11,759 nt of DNA from Spirogloea muscicola (taxonomy: Eukaryota > Streptophyta > Zygnematophyceae > Spirogloeales > Spirogloeaceae): positions 81,427 to 93,185 of the forward strand of contig WELB01000147.1 in the NCBI GenBank assembly GCA_009602725.1, given 5' to 3'. A program made the translations under genes and the position numbers. A model generated the notes under the pieces. The model made no database searches and was not told the DNA's origin. It saw only the letters and a list, made by a program, of their open reading frames with translations. Below are positions 1 through 8,454 of the stretch, one piece after another; position 1 is the stretch's first letter, and the number at the start of each line of letters is the position of its first letter.

Positions 1-123
<123 letters not shown>

Positions 124-532
124 CTCGCCCGGCCATGGCGGCCGCATGACCTCCGCCCCGACGCCGCCGCCGCCCCCCCCCCGCGCCGCCATGGGCCAGC
201 CGCTCGCGCCCCGCGCCAGGCCTCTCCGGGGCCCCGCTACTTACGGCGGCACCGGCAGCGGCGGCAGCGGCGCCGCCGGCAGCTCCGGTGCCCCCCCTTC
301 CCCGCTTCCTCCCGCCTCCCGCCGGCCACTCCGCCCCCCGGCCCTGCTCTCCACCTCCGTCCTCGTCAATGCATCGCTGCCCGGTCGCTCAGGCTGCCGG
401 AAGTGCTATGCGGGAAGCGGGCCCCTCTGGAACAGCTGTTGCTCCCGTGCGGGAGCGCGAGCCGGGCGAGAGCTCTGACCCGGCCACTCGGCCGACCACT
501 CCCGGTGGCGTTGAACAGGACGAAGCCAGCAC
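124..532 (+). promoter_or_regulatory. GC-rich 5' leader of the ARF gene with upstream ORFs
   Basis: About 410 very GC-rich bases precede the ARF start codon. There are at least three sets of upstream ATGs. ATG 135 opens a four-codon ORF ending at 149. ATG 146 opens a 110-codon proline/alanine-rich ORF ending at 478, in the same frame as the ARF, which is separated from it by stops at 476-478 and 512-514. ATG 369 (with ATG 408 in the same frame) opens a frame that runs past the ARF start to 725 in genomic sequence. No clear TATA element or transcription start is visible, so how much of this is transcribed is unknown. Upstream ORFs are known in land-plant ARF leaders; their presence in the mature mRNA here is inference. 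Confidence 0.5.
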
Positions 533-936
533 ATGCCGCAGCAGCTGGATCCGGACCTCTGGCAAGCATGCGCCGGCCCGCTGGTCCAGCTGCCCCCCGT
601 TGGCTCGCTCGTGTTCTACTGCCCCCAGGGCCACATCGAGCAGGTTGATTTCGAGCCGCTGCCGCCGACCATGTACCGGGGACTCACTGGCACTTTGCTG
701 CCCTTTGCACGATGTCCAATTGTAGGAGCTTGCCGCGGGCGTCGGACTGCTTCCTGGCAATGCTGCTCGACGGCTAGCACAGCCATGGCTTGCCCCTCTC
801 CCGAGCCTGTCCTGACTGCGAGCTGTGCGCTGTGCAGGTCGCGGCGACCGTCCAGCAGGAGTGCGCGCCTCCGCTCCCCTTGCCTCCCGGACTTGTGCCC
901 CACCTGCTCTGCAGGCTGACCAGAGTTCACCTCCTG
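533..936 (+). other. ARF exons 1-2: N-terminal half of the dimerisation domain
   Basis: Exon 1 (533-643) encodes 37 residues ending PQGHIEQ. Exon 2 (838-936) encodes 33 residues beginning VAATVQQE and ending VHLL. Both junctions are phase 0: CAG|gttgat, tgtgcag|GTC and CTG|gtaggg. The joined product aligns without gaps to the land-plant ARF core from LWxACAGPL through HxEQVAA to the residues preceding the ADxxxxEVYAQ motif carried by exon 3. The in-frame reading through 937 and beyond is intron. Confidence 0.92.
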
Positions 937-3900
937 GTAGGGAAACTGGTTCTGCCGCCCTCTGCCTGCTGCGGCCCTTGAGAGCTCATCAGGTGTCTGA
1001 CGTCCCACCTCCCCTGACGTCCCACCTCCCCTCTACAAAGCCGAGCTCTGCTTGGTTCTGCCTCCCGTCCGTCCCTCACGCTAAATTCCCCGGCATGTCC
1101 GCAATTGCTCGCTCTCGGTCAGCCTCGGCAGTGCTCGGATGCATGCTCTCAGACGAGCAGTGGGCAACTGCACGCTTGTCATGCTAGTCACTGTGTGACA
1201 AAAGTTTCGAGCTCATGTGTTGTTGAGTGGCGGCATCCTCCTAGGACGATTACAGTCAACAGGGGGGCCTGTGACAGGTTGCCGGAAGCTCCAATTTGCA
1301 TGTGAATGCTGCTACTTGTGAGGTGTGACTCATCATGGTTGTCATGTCTAGTACATGCTTGCTGAGCCCGTGCAGCGCTGAGAGCTGACACCGACAGGGA
1401 TGGCTGGCTTGTTCCACTGTGCAACAGGCGGACGCAGATAGCAACGAGGTGTACGCGCAGATGACTCTGCAGCCAGAGGATGAGAGCAGGCTCAGCAAAC
1501 ACGACAAGGAGGGGGAGGCACCTCCGGATAGAAAGCCCCCTGTCAGCTTCTGCAAGATGCTGACCAACAGCGACACCAGCACTCATGGCGGTTTCTCGGT
1601 GCCGAGGAAAGCTGCGGAGACCTGCCTTCCTCCACTGGTACCCACGCTCCCACCCCGAGTAATTGATGGTTATGGACCTTCCGGAGTGTCATGAGACAGA
1701 CTTGTTGTTCAGTTGAGCCACTTCCCAGCTGATTGCAACTTACTCGCTGCCCTTTATAGCTATTATCCCAGATTGCACACGTCTGCATGCGTGTGCACAT
1801 CCAAAACATATACACCTGAATCGACATCTGCTTGTCACACCTGGGAAGTACTTGACCCAGTCGTAGAGGTTACCATACTTGCAACTTGGTATTTGCAGAT
1901 ACTTTGCTGGCTTCCTTTTGACCAGCTGATCCAGGGGACAGGCGGCTGGCATTCTCAATTGTACAGCTACACTGCTAGCCCGCGAGCCTGTCCTGCACTC
2001 CCCCTTCATCTGTCAAATCATGCAGAATGACTTTATCTGATAGACAGTGTGGTCAATCTGAGCAGGACCTCAATGAAGAACCTCCTGCACAGACTCTCAT
2101 CGCCAAAGACCTTCAGGGCAACAAATGGACCTTCCGGCACATATACCGAGGTACTTGATTCATCTCAAAGTTTGACCATGACCATGGTACTGAGGAACAA
2201 AGAGAACGCCCCAGGCAAGCAGTCTAGCAGCTCATCGGCAGACAGTATCTGCGCAAAGGAGTAGGATGCACTAGAGGAAGGTGCTTGCTTGAGCAACATA
2301 TATATTCACACTGCAGCCATGGTGCGACAGAATGCACACAATTTCTCGTGGAGCTTGGACTTGCACCCAGAAGGCAGTGACCAGAGCTTTACAACTCGTC
2401 CCGTGACTTGACAGGATGTCCGAAGCGGCATCTGCTGACAACGGGCTGGAGTTTATTCGTTAAATCCAAGCGGTTGGTGGCTGGGGACTCTGTTCTGTTC
2501 ATCAGGTTTGCTGCATGCCCCTGATCACGCCCTTCTCAAACCTCTTGGCTCGTGATTTCTGGCGAGCTGAATACATGTGAAGCAGGACTCTTGAGTTGGC
2601 TCGAGTTATTCACTGCGTGGGTTGATGTCCTCACCTTCTTTGGCGTGTGTAATTCCTTAGTGAAGCTCGTAGTGGAAGAAGGGGGGGGGCCGGGAGGTTG
2701 GTGTGCGGAGGGGATAGCCGCAGGCAGGGAGGCAGGGGGAGAGGAATGGAGGGCCCTCTAAGTGCTAAGTGTACGCTCATGCGTCGAGCGTGGCGTCGAC
2801 TGTTCCTTGCTTCCTTGCACTAGCCTCCAGACAGAGATATGTGCTAAGTTTAGGTGGGTGCATGAGAGGGTCGTCAATGCACATAGCGGGACTTAGCGTC
2901 TCTGGTCAAGGGCTCCAGTCCACTTCGATACGCTTGCTGCAAGAAAGTGCACATGGTGCTCTATCTTGGGGAGCACGATCTCACTCCAAGGCCTGCAGCT
3001 GCAAAGATACTGATAGAGCTATTTGCTGCAGCCAGCAACAGTTCAGAGACAGGATCAGCTGCAGAACTTCGAGGCTTGCATGGGGTCAACCAGCCAATTA
3101 GCAGCAATAACGCTAGAGCTGCAGAATTGGTCAGAGGATTCTGAGCACTCTATTTGTGCTGTCCTGTGTACCCAGGGGGCAGGATGATGAGCTCAGGCTT
3201 GGCATTAAGAGAACTGCCAGGCAGCAAAGCAGTCGGCCACCAGACCTGCTGACTCGTGAATCCGCAAACCTTGGTGTCATTGCCACAGCCTCACAGGCTG
3301 CCATCTCTCGTTCGACCTTCAATGTGCTCTATAACCCGAGGTGACGCTTGCACCACGCCAGAGCTTTGAAGGGATGCATGGCACTCCAATTGCATCCCTT
3401 AAAAGGTACACGGTGGTCTCATATGCAGTTATGGACTGTCAGTGCTCGCTCTAGACACCTGTCACTCCAAGCACCCCCACAAACAGTGTGCATGCGCTGC
3501 ATCTTGTTTCAGTAGCTACCTGAATGGGTTGAGAAAGTGGCATCTTATATTGCTCTGTGAGGTCTTGGGGTTGAGTGTTAGCGGCTGGTTTTCACGAGAT
3601 CGGGTCAACATCAGATAATCCAGCCTTATCTTATTGCCTGCACTGAGTACGGCGTTGGAAGACACGCGTTTGTTTGTGCATGGACCGCCAGGTGACAAGA
3701 GGTCAAGCAATGTGAATGCTTCCTGGCTCTGACTGTGCTGTTGCAGGGCTAGTCCTGCTCAATTTGTGGTGCCATATCACAAATTCACGAAAGCAATCCA
3801 TTCGTCCCAGTACTCTGTGGGCTTGCGCGTCAGGATGGCTTTCGAGACCGAGGAGGGCATGAGCAGAAAGTAAGAATCTTACTTTAAATCATAGAAACTT

Positions 3901-6900
3901 GCACTGTGGCAGCGAGGCACGCTGCTACAGTGCTAGTGTGCTTAATATGCCCAGCTTTTAGTGATACATGTGCTGGAGCACTACCCATGTAAGCCTCTGG
4001 CAGCTTCCACAAGTGCAATGGTCTTGCCTCGCACAGAATCCAGCTTAATGACATAAATGCGTATTTGGGTGGTCTTGTGAGATGCAGACTTGGTTTCGCA
4101 TACTTACATTTGGCAAGTGCTTTCACGATCCAGATATCTAGGTGTGATTGTGGGCTTGGGCGAGGTGGACGCCAGCAATTGGCCAAGGTCGTACTGGAGG
4201 TCCTTGACAGTTGGATGGGACGAGCCTCAAGCAGGCGAAAGGCCAGGGAGGGTCTCCCCCTGGGAAGTCGAAGCTGTGGTCCCCCCCATCTCATCCTTAC
4301 TACCAAGGCGCAGCAGGAGCACGTCGCAGCTAGGTACATGCATGCTGCTACTCGGCATCATGGCACTAGAATGTGAGGAGGACCACAGATTGGATGGCAC
4401 GCAGCTTCTGCCAAGTCATGTGTCTTACAAGTACGGAAAGCTGACAATATGGCATGCTGACAATCCTGCTTCAGCAAGATGCCTGTCCGCATGACCTGCA
4501 TTGAAAGGGAGTTGATGAGCGATACATTCTGACACATGGCTGAAGGGAGGAGTCAAGGAAGTCAGGAAACCAGCCCCATGCTGGATGAATGCAGTCCTGC
4601 AATGCAGGACCGAAAACGACCTCCAGAACAGGACCTACTGCAACGGAACAGCAAGTTGGGGGTGGTGAGCGTTGACCCCGATGAGTGAAACATTTGTTGC
4701 AACACTTTGTGAGGAGGTGGGCCTGCAGCCTTGCATGTAGGAGCTCTTTGAGGTGGTAGTGATGAGACTCTCTGACTAGATTAGCCCTACAAGAGTCTGC
4801 ATCCAAGATTGAGTGGTGGCATGGCACATCATGCAATGCAGGTGGATTTCACCAACTCCACTTTCTCTGTACAAGGTACATACTGGAGATCTCTCAGACT
4901 CGTTTTGCTACTCTTATGAGCATGTATTACTTGGTTAGAGCACCTTGAGTAGCACCGAAGTTGTATGTCAAACATGCCCTGCCTAAGCAATGATGGACCA
5001 AGATAAGTCGTGCTCTTGTCAAAGTAGCCACAAAATCAGGCCTGATGCATGCCTCCCTACGCTAGCAAGCTAAGAGCACCGAGGAGTTATAGGCTCCAGA
5101 TGATTAATGCAGGCAGTACTGATGCAGAGCATCTGACACCCTTGTAGGTCTGCTTCCAGCTTTAGGGGTTCAACAACTTGAGCCGCTGCATCAAGTGCAG
5201 GCACAACATCCAGACCTTCAGCTTTGGCCTTCTTTATGCCCGTCTTCTTATGGCACCCTTCAGGGACCACGAATCGTCATATATGTAACTGAAGCAGTCT
5301 ACAGTAGAGCAACTCACGCAGGCAGCCGGGGCTGCTAACAGGAGAACGACCTCCAGGGTCCATGGCTGATGACTGGATGCATGTTTCCAAGCATCTTCCA
5401 AGCAGCAGCAGTGTGAGATGGATGGATGGACTGCTGACTCCATGCTCCAAGATTCTGTGACTGCAGGCCAACCTACCAGCTCCACGATTTCGCAATGAAC
5501 CCCTCGTCCGATATGCAAGTATGCTGATGCAGGAGCAGATTGACTGCCAGGTGCAATCTCTTGTAAGTCCAAGTTTGCGTAACGTGGCCGTACAATGAGC
5601 ACTCTGATGTTTAATGCCTTACTTGACCATCCATCATCAATTGCATCACCATGAGACTGTCTTTCAGTAGCTGCTGCATGTTGCGCAGATGCTACTGAAT
5701 TTAGCATCCTGAGATCCATGCTTAGAGGAAGCAATTTCAGTTACTGTCCTTTCTATGACCTTGCCACCTCAGGGGATAAGCAATACACGGCTGGGACGTG
5801 CCGCCCAGAATATGGACTTGCGGCTGCCAAGCCTCTCCATGCTGCATGGTGGCTCCCAAGCAGATGTCAGGTCTGGCCCATCAGCCCAAAGGTCACCGTC
5901 AAAGCTATAGATAGCTTGGCCGCTACCTATCACTTGCATGACCCCATTCTGATGTGTGACCTTGGATTGCTGATGTGTGACCTTGGATCGTACTCACCAT
6001 GCAAAGCAAGAATACATGCTGTCACATAAAGTAGAATCTGTGGACGATCACGATCTTGTCGTGGAAGCCGCACTGGCAAATTTGTCAGTCACAGTTTCGA
6101 CCTGCAAGGAACCTACGCTTCTTCTTCACAGTAGCTGGCATGTAGTGACCTTATTTAGATACCATATGAAGAGGGCTCACTTCTCCTATCATCGACAAAA
6201 TTTCGATCCATTCAAGCCATCGCATCAGACAGCCAGTTCCGTCAATCTTCTTCTTTGGATCAGTAGCTGTACACTGATATGCTTCAGTGCAACTAAATGC
6301 ACCCACTGTGCATTTGCAGCTTGGCTGAGAGCAGAGGCCAGATGGACTTGCGAGATAGCAATCTCAACAGCTCCTCACACTCTCAAGTGGAAGCACGTGC
6401 AGACATAACCTCCCCATGCACAAACCGGAACATGCCCCGACTTGCTTGTGGCTGCTCCTTTCTCGTATTTGTTCAAGTCATATATCATGCACATGTCCTC
6501 CCTGCATGCATATACTTATTGGTTGTAAGCCAATATCAACCTTCCTTCTCATCATACAAGAAGCTTCATGGACACGCATTCTCCCTCCATAAAGTAATGT
6601 ATGCATCTATTAAGCTTCCATCATGCGCACTGTGGCTAGCAGAGCTGACACTCCTGGATGGGCCGTGTCTAGCAGGTACAGCAACGTGCGGGCTTGAACT
6701 CCCCCATGCCCAAGGAACTCTTGAGCCACACCGCAGGCTTGCAAGTGCCGTCTCCTTGCCTGCCAGGCTTCTGGTGAAGACATTGCAGATGCCTCAGGAG
6801 AACGCCCCTCTCCCCAGCCTGTCTTCCACTGAGCACCAACGAAAAGCAGATGCAAACAGCCTTGCTAGACAGACTAATCTGGAAGAAGCCAAACGATGGG

Positions 6901-8052
6901 CTCTGGAGCTCGCGCTCGGTCCAAGTGCTAGCGTGTGTATGAGCAGCAAGGAGCCTGAGCGGCAGGACGGCCAGTCGTCAGGCATTGCGAAGCTGGAGGT
7001 TGTCAGCAAGCAAGACATTGAGGATGAGGTTTCACCGGTACCCAATAACTGGCTGGAGGAGCAATCCCATTCGGCGGCAGCAAGAAGCTCCATGTCCATG
7101 ATGAAGCTTGATGACAAGGAAGCCATGAAGCCGCTACTTGAGGAGGCAACAGCTACCTCTGGTCTCCCCTCTGATAGCCAGAGCCTGGCACGGACAACCA
7201 TGGAGTACGTATATGGCCATGTTAAGGTGCGCAGCTGTCAGTTGAGCTTCTTGTATCTCTTGTTCTGTTGTAGACAGGTGAGATAGGCACTCATTACAAT
7301 CTAATGAGAGCAGCTAAAGCTCAGGCAGAAGTTGTCAGCGTTGGAGTGCATGATGCCTAGGATTACGTGAAGTTGCAGCTCGTGCCTGCATTGACTGCAG
7401 TGCACTTGCCATCTGGCGTCCTAGTCTTTTCATATCAGGTGACTTTGCTCATGTTTACTTGTTGACAGACACGTCTAAGTCATGAAGTCATGATGTCACG
7501 TGGCATCAAAGCACCGCTTCAATTCAGATATGGTTCGCTGCTGCGTGAAGTTGTGCAAAGTCCCAGTCACTCTTGGAGCTCACACTGATGTCCTCATGGC
7601 AGGTTATCAAACCTGGCTGTCCTGTAAGGATCTTAAACATTGAAAGATTGCGGGGCTATGACGACTTGGTCATGGAGCTGGTTCACCATTACCACCTGGA
7701 CCGAGACCGAAGCAAGCGGTCGTGGGTTGTCGCTTACGCTGCTCACAACGGAAATCTACAGTTTGTCGGCAATGAGCCTTGGGGGTATGACCTCCGAACA
7801 ACTCAATGTCAGTCTAGGCCTTGAACTTGCTTATATCCACGTGCAATGCTGAATCTACTGCAGCAAGTGTCATCGGAGCTTACAGCCTGCCCATTATGTC
7901 GCTTGACCATTAAGGCCCATGACTCAAGCACGTGTGATCCGTGCAGTGACTTCTCATCAAAAGCCCGCGAGATACTTGTCCTTTCGGAGCCAGACATGGC
8001 TGCATTGCAAGAAAGATTTACATCCACTGCTTCTCCATCTTCCTTCACCTAG
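533..8052 (+). CDS. Auxin response factor (B3-ARF-PB1 transcription factor), multi-exon
   Basis: The gene encodes a nuclear transcription factor that binds auxin response elements and interacts with itself and Aux/IAA proteins through PB1. Well-supported exons, chosen by homology, frame and GT/AG borders, are 533-643, 838-936, 1428-1637, 2066-2150, 2415-2505, 3176-3340, 3747-3869, 4134-4333, (middle region) to 7226, 7603-7784 and 7947-8052. The first eight give about 361 residues. Dimerisation segments lie around residues 1-110 ([27 protein letters not shown]). B3 is at about 111-213 ([38 protein letters not shown]). The ancillary domain is at about 236-340 ([25 protein letters not shown]). 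Start 533 is chosen because it gives the canonical ARF N-terminus and an in-frame stop lies at 512-514. The DNA-binding module resembles the A/B class rather than C (ARF10/16/17). The middle region is not Q-rich. Total length is estimated at about 650-750 residues. Identification is near certain; the exact middle-region splicing is not. Confidence 0.9.
998..1031 (+). repeat. Tandem duplication, 17-bp unit x2, in ARF intron 2
   Basis: The unit TGACGTCCCACCTCCCC occurs twice with no mismatch and no spacer (998-1014 and 1015-1031). Each copy contains a TGACGT core of the kind bound by plant bZIP factors. It lies inside intron 2 (937-1427). The duplication is directly visible; a regulatory role is not shown. 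Confidence 0.9.
1774..1797. repeat. Inverted repeat, 8-bp arms with 8-base loop, in ARF intron 3
   Basis: TGCACACG at 1774-1781 is followed after eight bases by its exact reverse complement CGTGTGCA at 1790-1797. This makes a short hairpin within the intron between the exons ending 1637 and starting 2066. It is probably incidental. Confidence 0.7.
2681..2757 (+). repeat. G-rich tract in ARF intron 5, possible G-quadruplex
   Basis: A run of nine G residues (2681-2689) is followed by runs of three to five G separated by short loops until about 2753. The strand is the coding strand, so the G runs would also be present in the pre-mRNA intron (2506-3175). The arrangement meets the usual four-run criterion for G-quadruplex formation, but no function is implied. 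Confidence 0.65.
3365..3406. repeat. Imperfect inverted repeat in ARF intron 6
   Basis: AAGGGATGCA (3370-3379) and TGCATCCCTT (3392-3401) are perfect reverse complements separated by 12 bases. Pairing extends to 3365/3406 with one mismatch, so 14 of 15 positions pair. It begins 25 bases after the exon 6 donor at 3340, so the hairpin would form near the 5' splice site of the intron. It has no transposon ends or clear target-site duplication. Confidence 0.75.
3747..4333 (+). other. ARF exons 7-8: ancillary (Auxin_resp) domain
   Basis: Exon 7 (3747-3869) completes the split Arg codon from exon 6 and reads [18 protein letters not shown], then [16 protein letters not shown], ending with AA|gtaaga. 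Exon 8 (4134-4333) starts atccag|A and reads [16 protein letters not shown], then [18 protein letters not shown] and [13 protein letters not shown], ending with a basic PRRSRS stretch before AG|gtacat in phase 1. These match the ARF-specific domain that completes the dimer interface after B3. The proposed exon 8 donor is good but not proven; the frame stays open to 4494 in a sequence that looks intronic. Confidence 0.88.
4334..6788 (+). other. ARF middle region: introns with several candidate exons, chain unresolved
   Basis: No conserved domain is expected here; ARF middle regions evolve fast. Candidate coding pieces follow. (a) A frame ending 4664 reads [14 protein letters not shown] then [19 protein letters not shown] before GTG|gtgagc. 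Its KRPP motif resembles the KRPRP motif found after the DNA-binding domain in many ARFs. With exon 8 in phase 1 its start could be 4546 or 4558. (b) 4842-4875 ([11 protein letters not shown], ends phase 1), or 4842-4868 (ends phase 0). (c) 5467-5562, 32 codons, phase 0 to 0, flanked by ctgcag and gtaagt. (d) 5668 or 5689 to 5797 or 5870, phase 1 in, containing [15 protein letters not shown]. (e) From 6320 or 6342 ([15 protein letters not shown]) to 6386 or 6396. Phase-compatible chains are a-b(long)-d-e and a-b(short)-c-e. Pieces c and d cannot both be used directly in series. Confidence 0.5.
5949..5990 (+). repeat. Tandem duplication, 21-bp unit x2, in ARF middle region
   Basis: CTGATGTGTGACCTTGGATTG at 5949-5969 is repeated at 5970-5990 with one T-to-C difference near its end. 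It sits downstream of the candidate exon ending at 5797 or 5870 and is most likely intronic. The 21-bp period preserves frame, so if it were exonic it would duplicate seven residues. Confidence 0.85.
6789..7226 (+). other. ARF large middle-region exon, acidic and serine-rich
   Basis: A long open frame (continuous from about 6297 in genomic sequence) ends at AAG|gtgcgc 7226 in phase 0, which splices cleanly to PB1 at 7603. The best simple acceptor is cattgcag|ATG at 6789, giving 146 residues; earlier acceptors at 6676 or 6682 are also possible. The translation is rich in Ser, Glu, Asp and Lys (for example [19 protein letters not shown] and [19 protein letters not shown]), looks disordered, and ends EYVYGHVK, the first strand of PB1. 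It contains no glutamine-rich stretch of the kind found in land-plant class A activators. The readable frame between about 6400 and 6675 is hydrophobic and looks like intron. Confidence 0.75.
7603..8052 (+). other. ARF final exons: PB1 interaction domain with weakened acidic cluster
   Basis: Exon 7603-7784 (ggcag|GTT ... TGG GG|gtatga) and exon 7947-8052 (gtgcag|T GAC ... TAG) encode [20 protein letters not shown], then [40 protein letters not shown] and a short tail ending SPSSFT. This is the ARF/Aux-IAA type PB1 fold, which mediates head-to-tail assembly. The invariant Lys before the first loop (HVKV) and the Arg of PVRIL, both on the basic face, are present. The acidic OPCA face is degenerate: the usual D-x-E-x-D run is replaced by AAHNGN, and GDDPW by GNEPW, though a downstream Asp (GDF) remains. 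The intron between the exons is only 162 bp. Confidence 0.9.
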
Positions 8053-8189
8053 AAGACCTGAGTCCAGTGCAGGAGGCACTGAAGCATCTCTTCAGCCAGG
8101 AGCCAGCAGCTCTGCCCAAAAAGAGGCTGCAGCTGTCCACCATGAACCCTTCATAGCTGCCGCCCTCACAAAGAGCGATGGCAGAAACT

Positions 8190-8211
8190 ACAGTGCTTGT
8201 ACAGTGCTTGC
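8190..8211 (+). repeat. Short tandem duplication, 11-bp unit x2
   Basis: ACAGTGCTTGT (8190-8200) is followed directly by ACAGTGCTTGC (8201-8211). It lies in the likely ARF 3'UTR. Confidence 0.8.
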
Positions 8212-8428
8212 CCCTTACTGACATAGACCCACAAGAACAGCATGTGTAATTCTGACACCAGGTAGAAATCAGGCATGTCTGCTGCTTACAGACCCTAAAA
8301 TGCACTAGCCGCAGCCTGTTCTTGCTCAGAATGTCCAGTGTTGCGAGGAATCCATTAACTCTGCGGTTTGTTGTGGGTATGTGCGGTGAAAGTCGAAGGC
8401 TTTCACCAATGTACTTGTGAAGTCTCTA

Positions 8429-8454
8429 CAACAGCCTTCAACAGCCTTCAACAG
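8429..8454 (+). repeat. Short tandem repeat, 10-bp unit, 2.6 copies
   Basis: CAACAGCCTT is repeated twice and followed by CAACAG, all exact. It lies in the intergenic/3'UTR interval downstream of the ARF gene. It is a small microsatellite without further context. Confidence 0.85.

Larger units (their letters stand above)
1428..3340 (+). other. ARF exons 3-6: B3 DNA-binding domain and start of ancillary domain
   Basis: Exons are 1428-1637 (phase 0 to 0), 2066-2150 (ends phase 1), 2415-2505 (ends phase 2) and 3176-3340 (ends phase 2). They join into one frame giving [20 protein letters not shown], then [47 protein letters not shown] and ELRLGIKR. The residues that contact DNA in the Arabidopsis ARF1 structure, as I recall them (His-Gly of STHGG; Arg, Pro and Arg in RGxPxRH; Thr in LLTTGW), are all kept, so auxin-response-element binding is predicted to be intact. 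The PKRH and SVLFI variants resemble class A land-plant ARFs. The first exon also carries a charged linker (about residues 86-107) before B3. Confidence 0.93.

Noticed and set aside
616-1008. 130-codon minus-strand frame over ARF exons 1-2
   Set aside because: Antisense shadow in GC-rich coding DNA.
2947-3144. Plus-strand frame (GTG start) reading [20 protein letters not shown] and onwards inside ARF intron 5
   Set aside because: Looks protein-like, but inserting it would interrupt the B3 domain between FIR and [12 protein letters not shown], whose direct joining (2505 to 3176) is in frame and matches the family.
4334-4494. Read-through extension of ARF exon 8 to the stop at 4492-4494
   Set aside because: The added residues are hydrophobic and unlike ARF sequence, and a good donor (AG|gtacat) sits at 4333. 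A truncated DNA-binding-only isoform by intron retention cannot be excluded.
5234-5734. 166-codon minus-strand open frame
   Set aside because: Runs antisense to candidate ARF middle-region exons, has no family resemblance and no supporting splice or start context.
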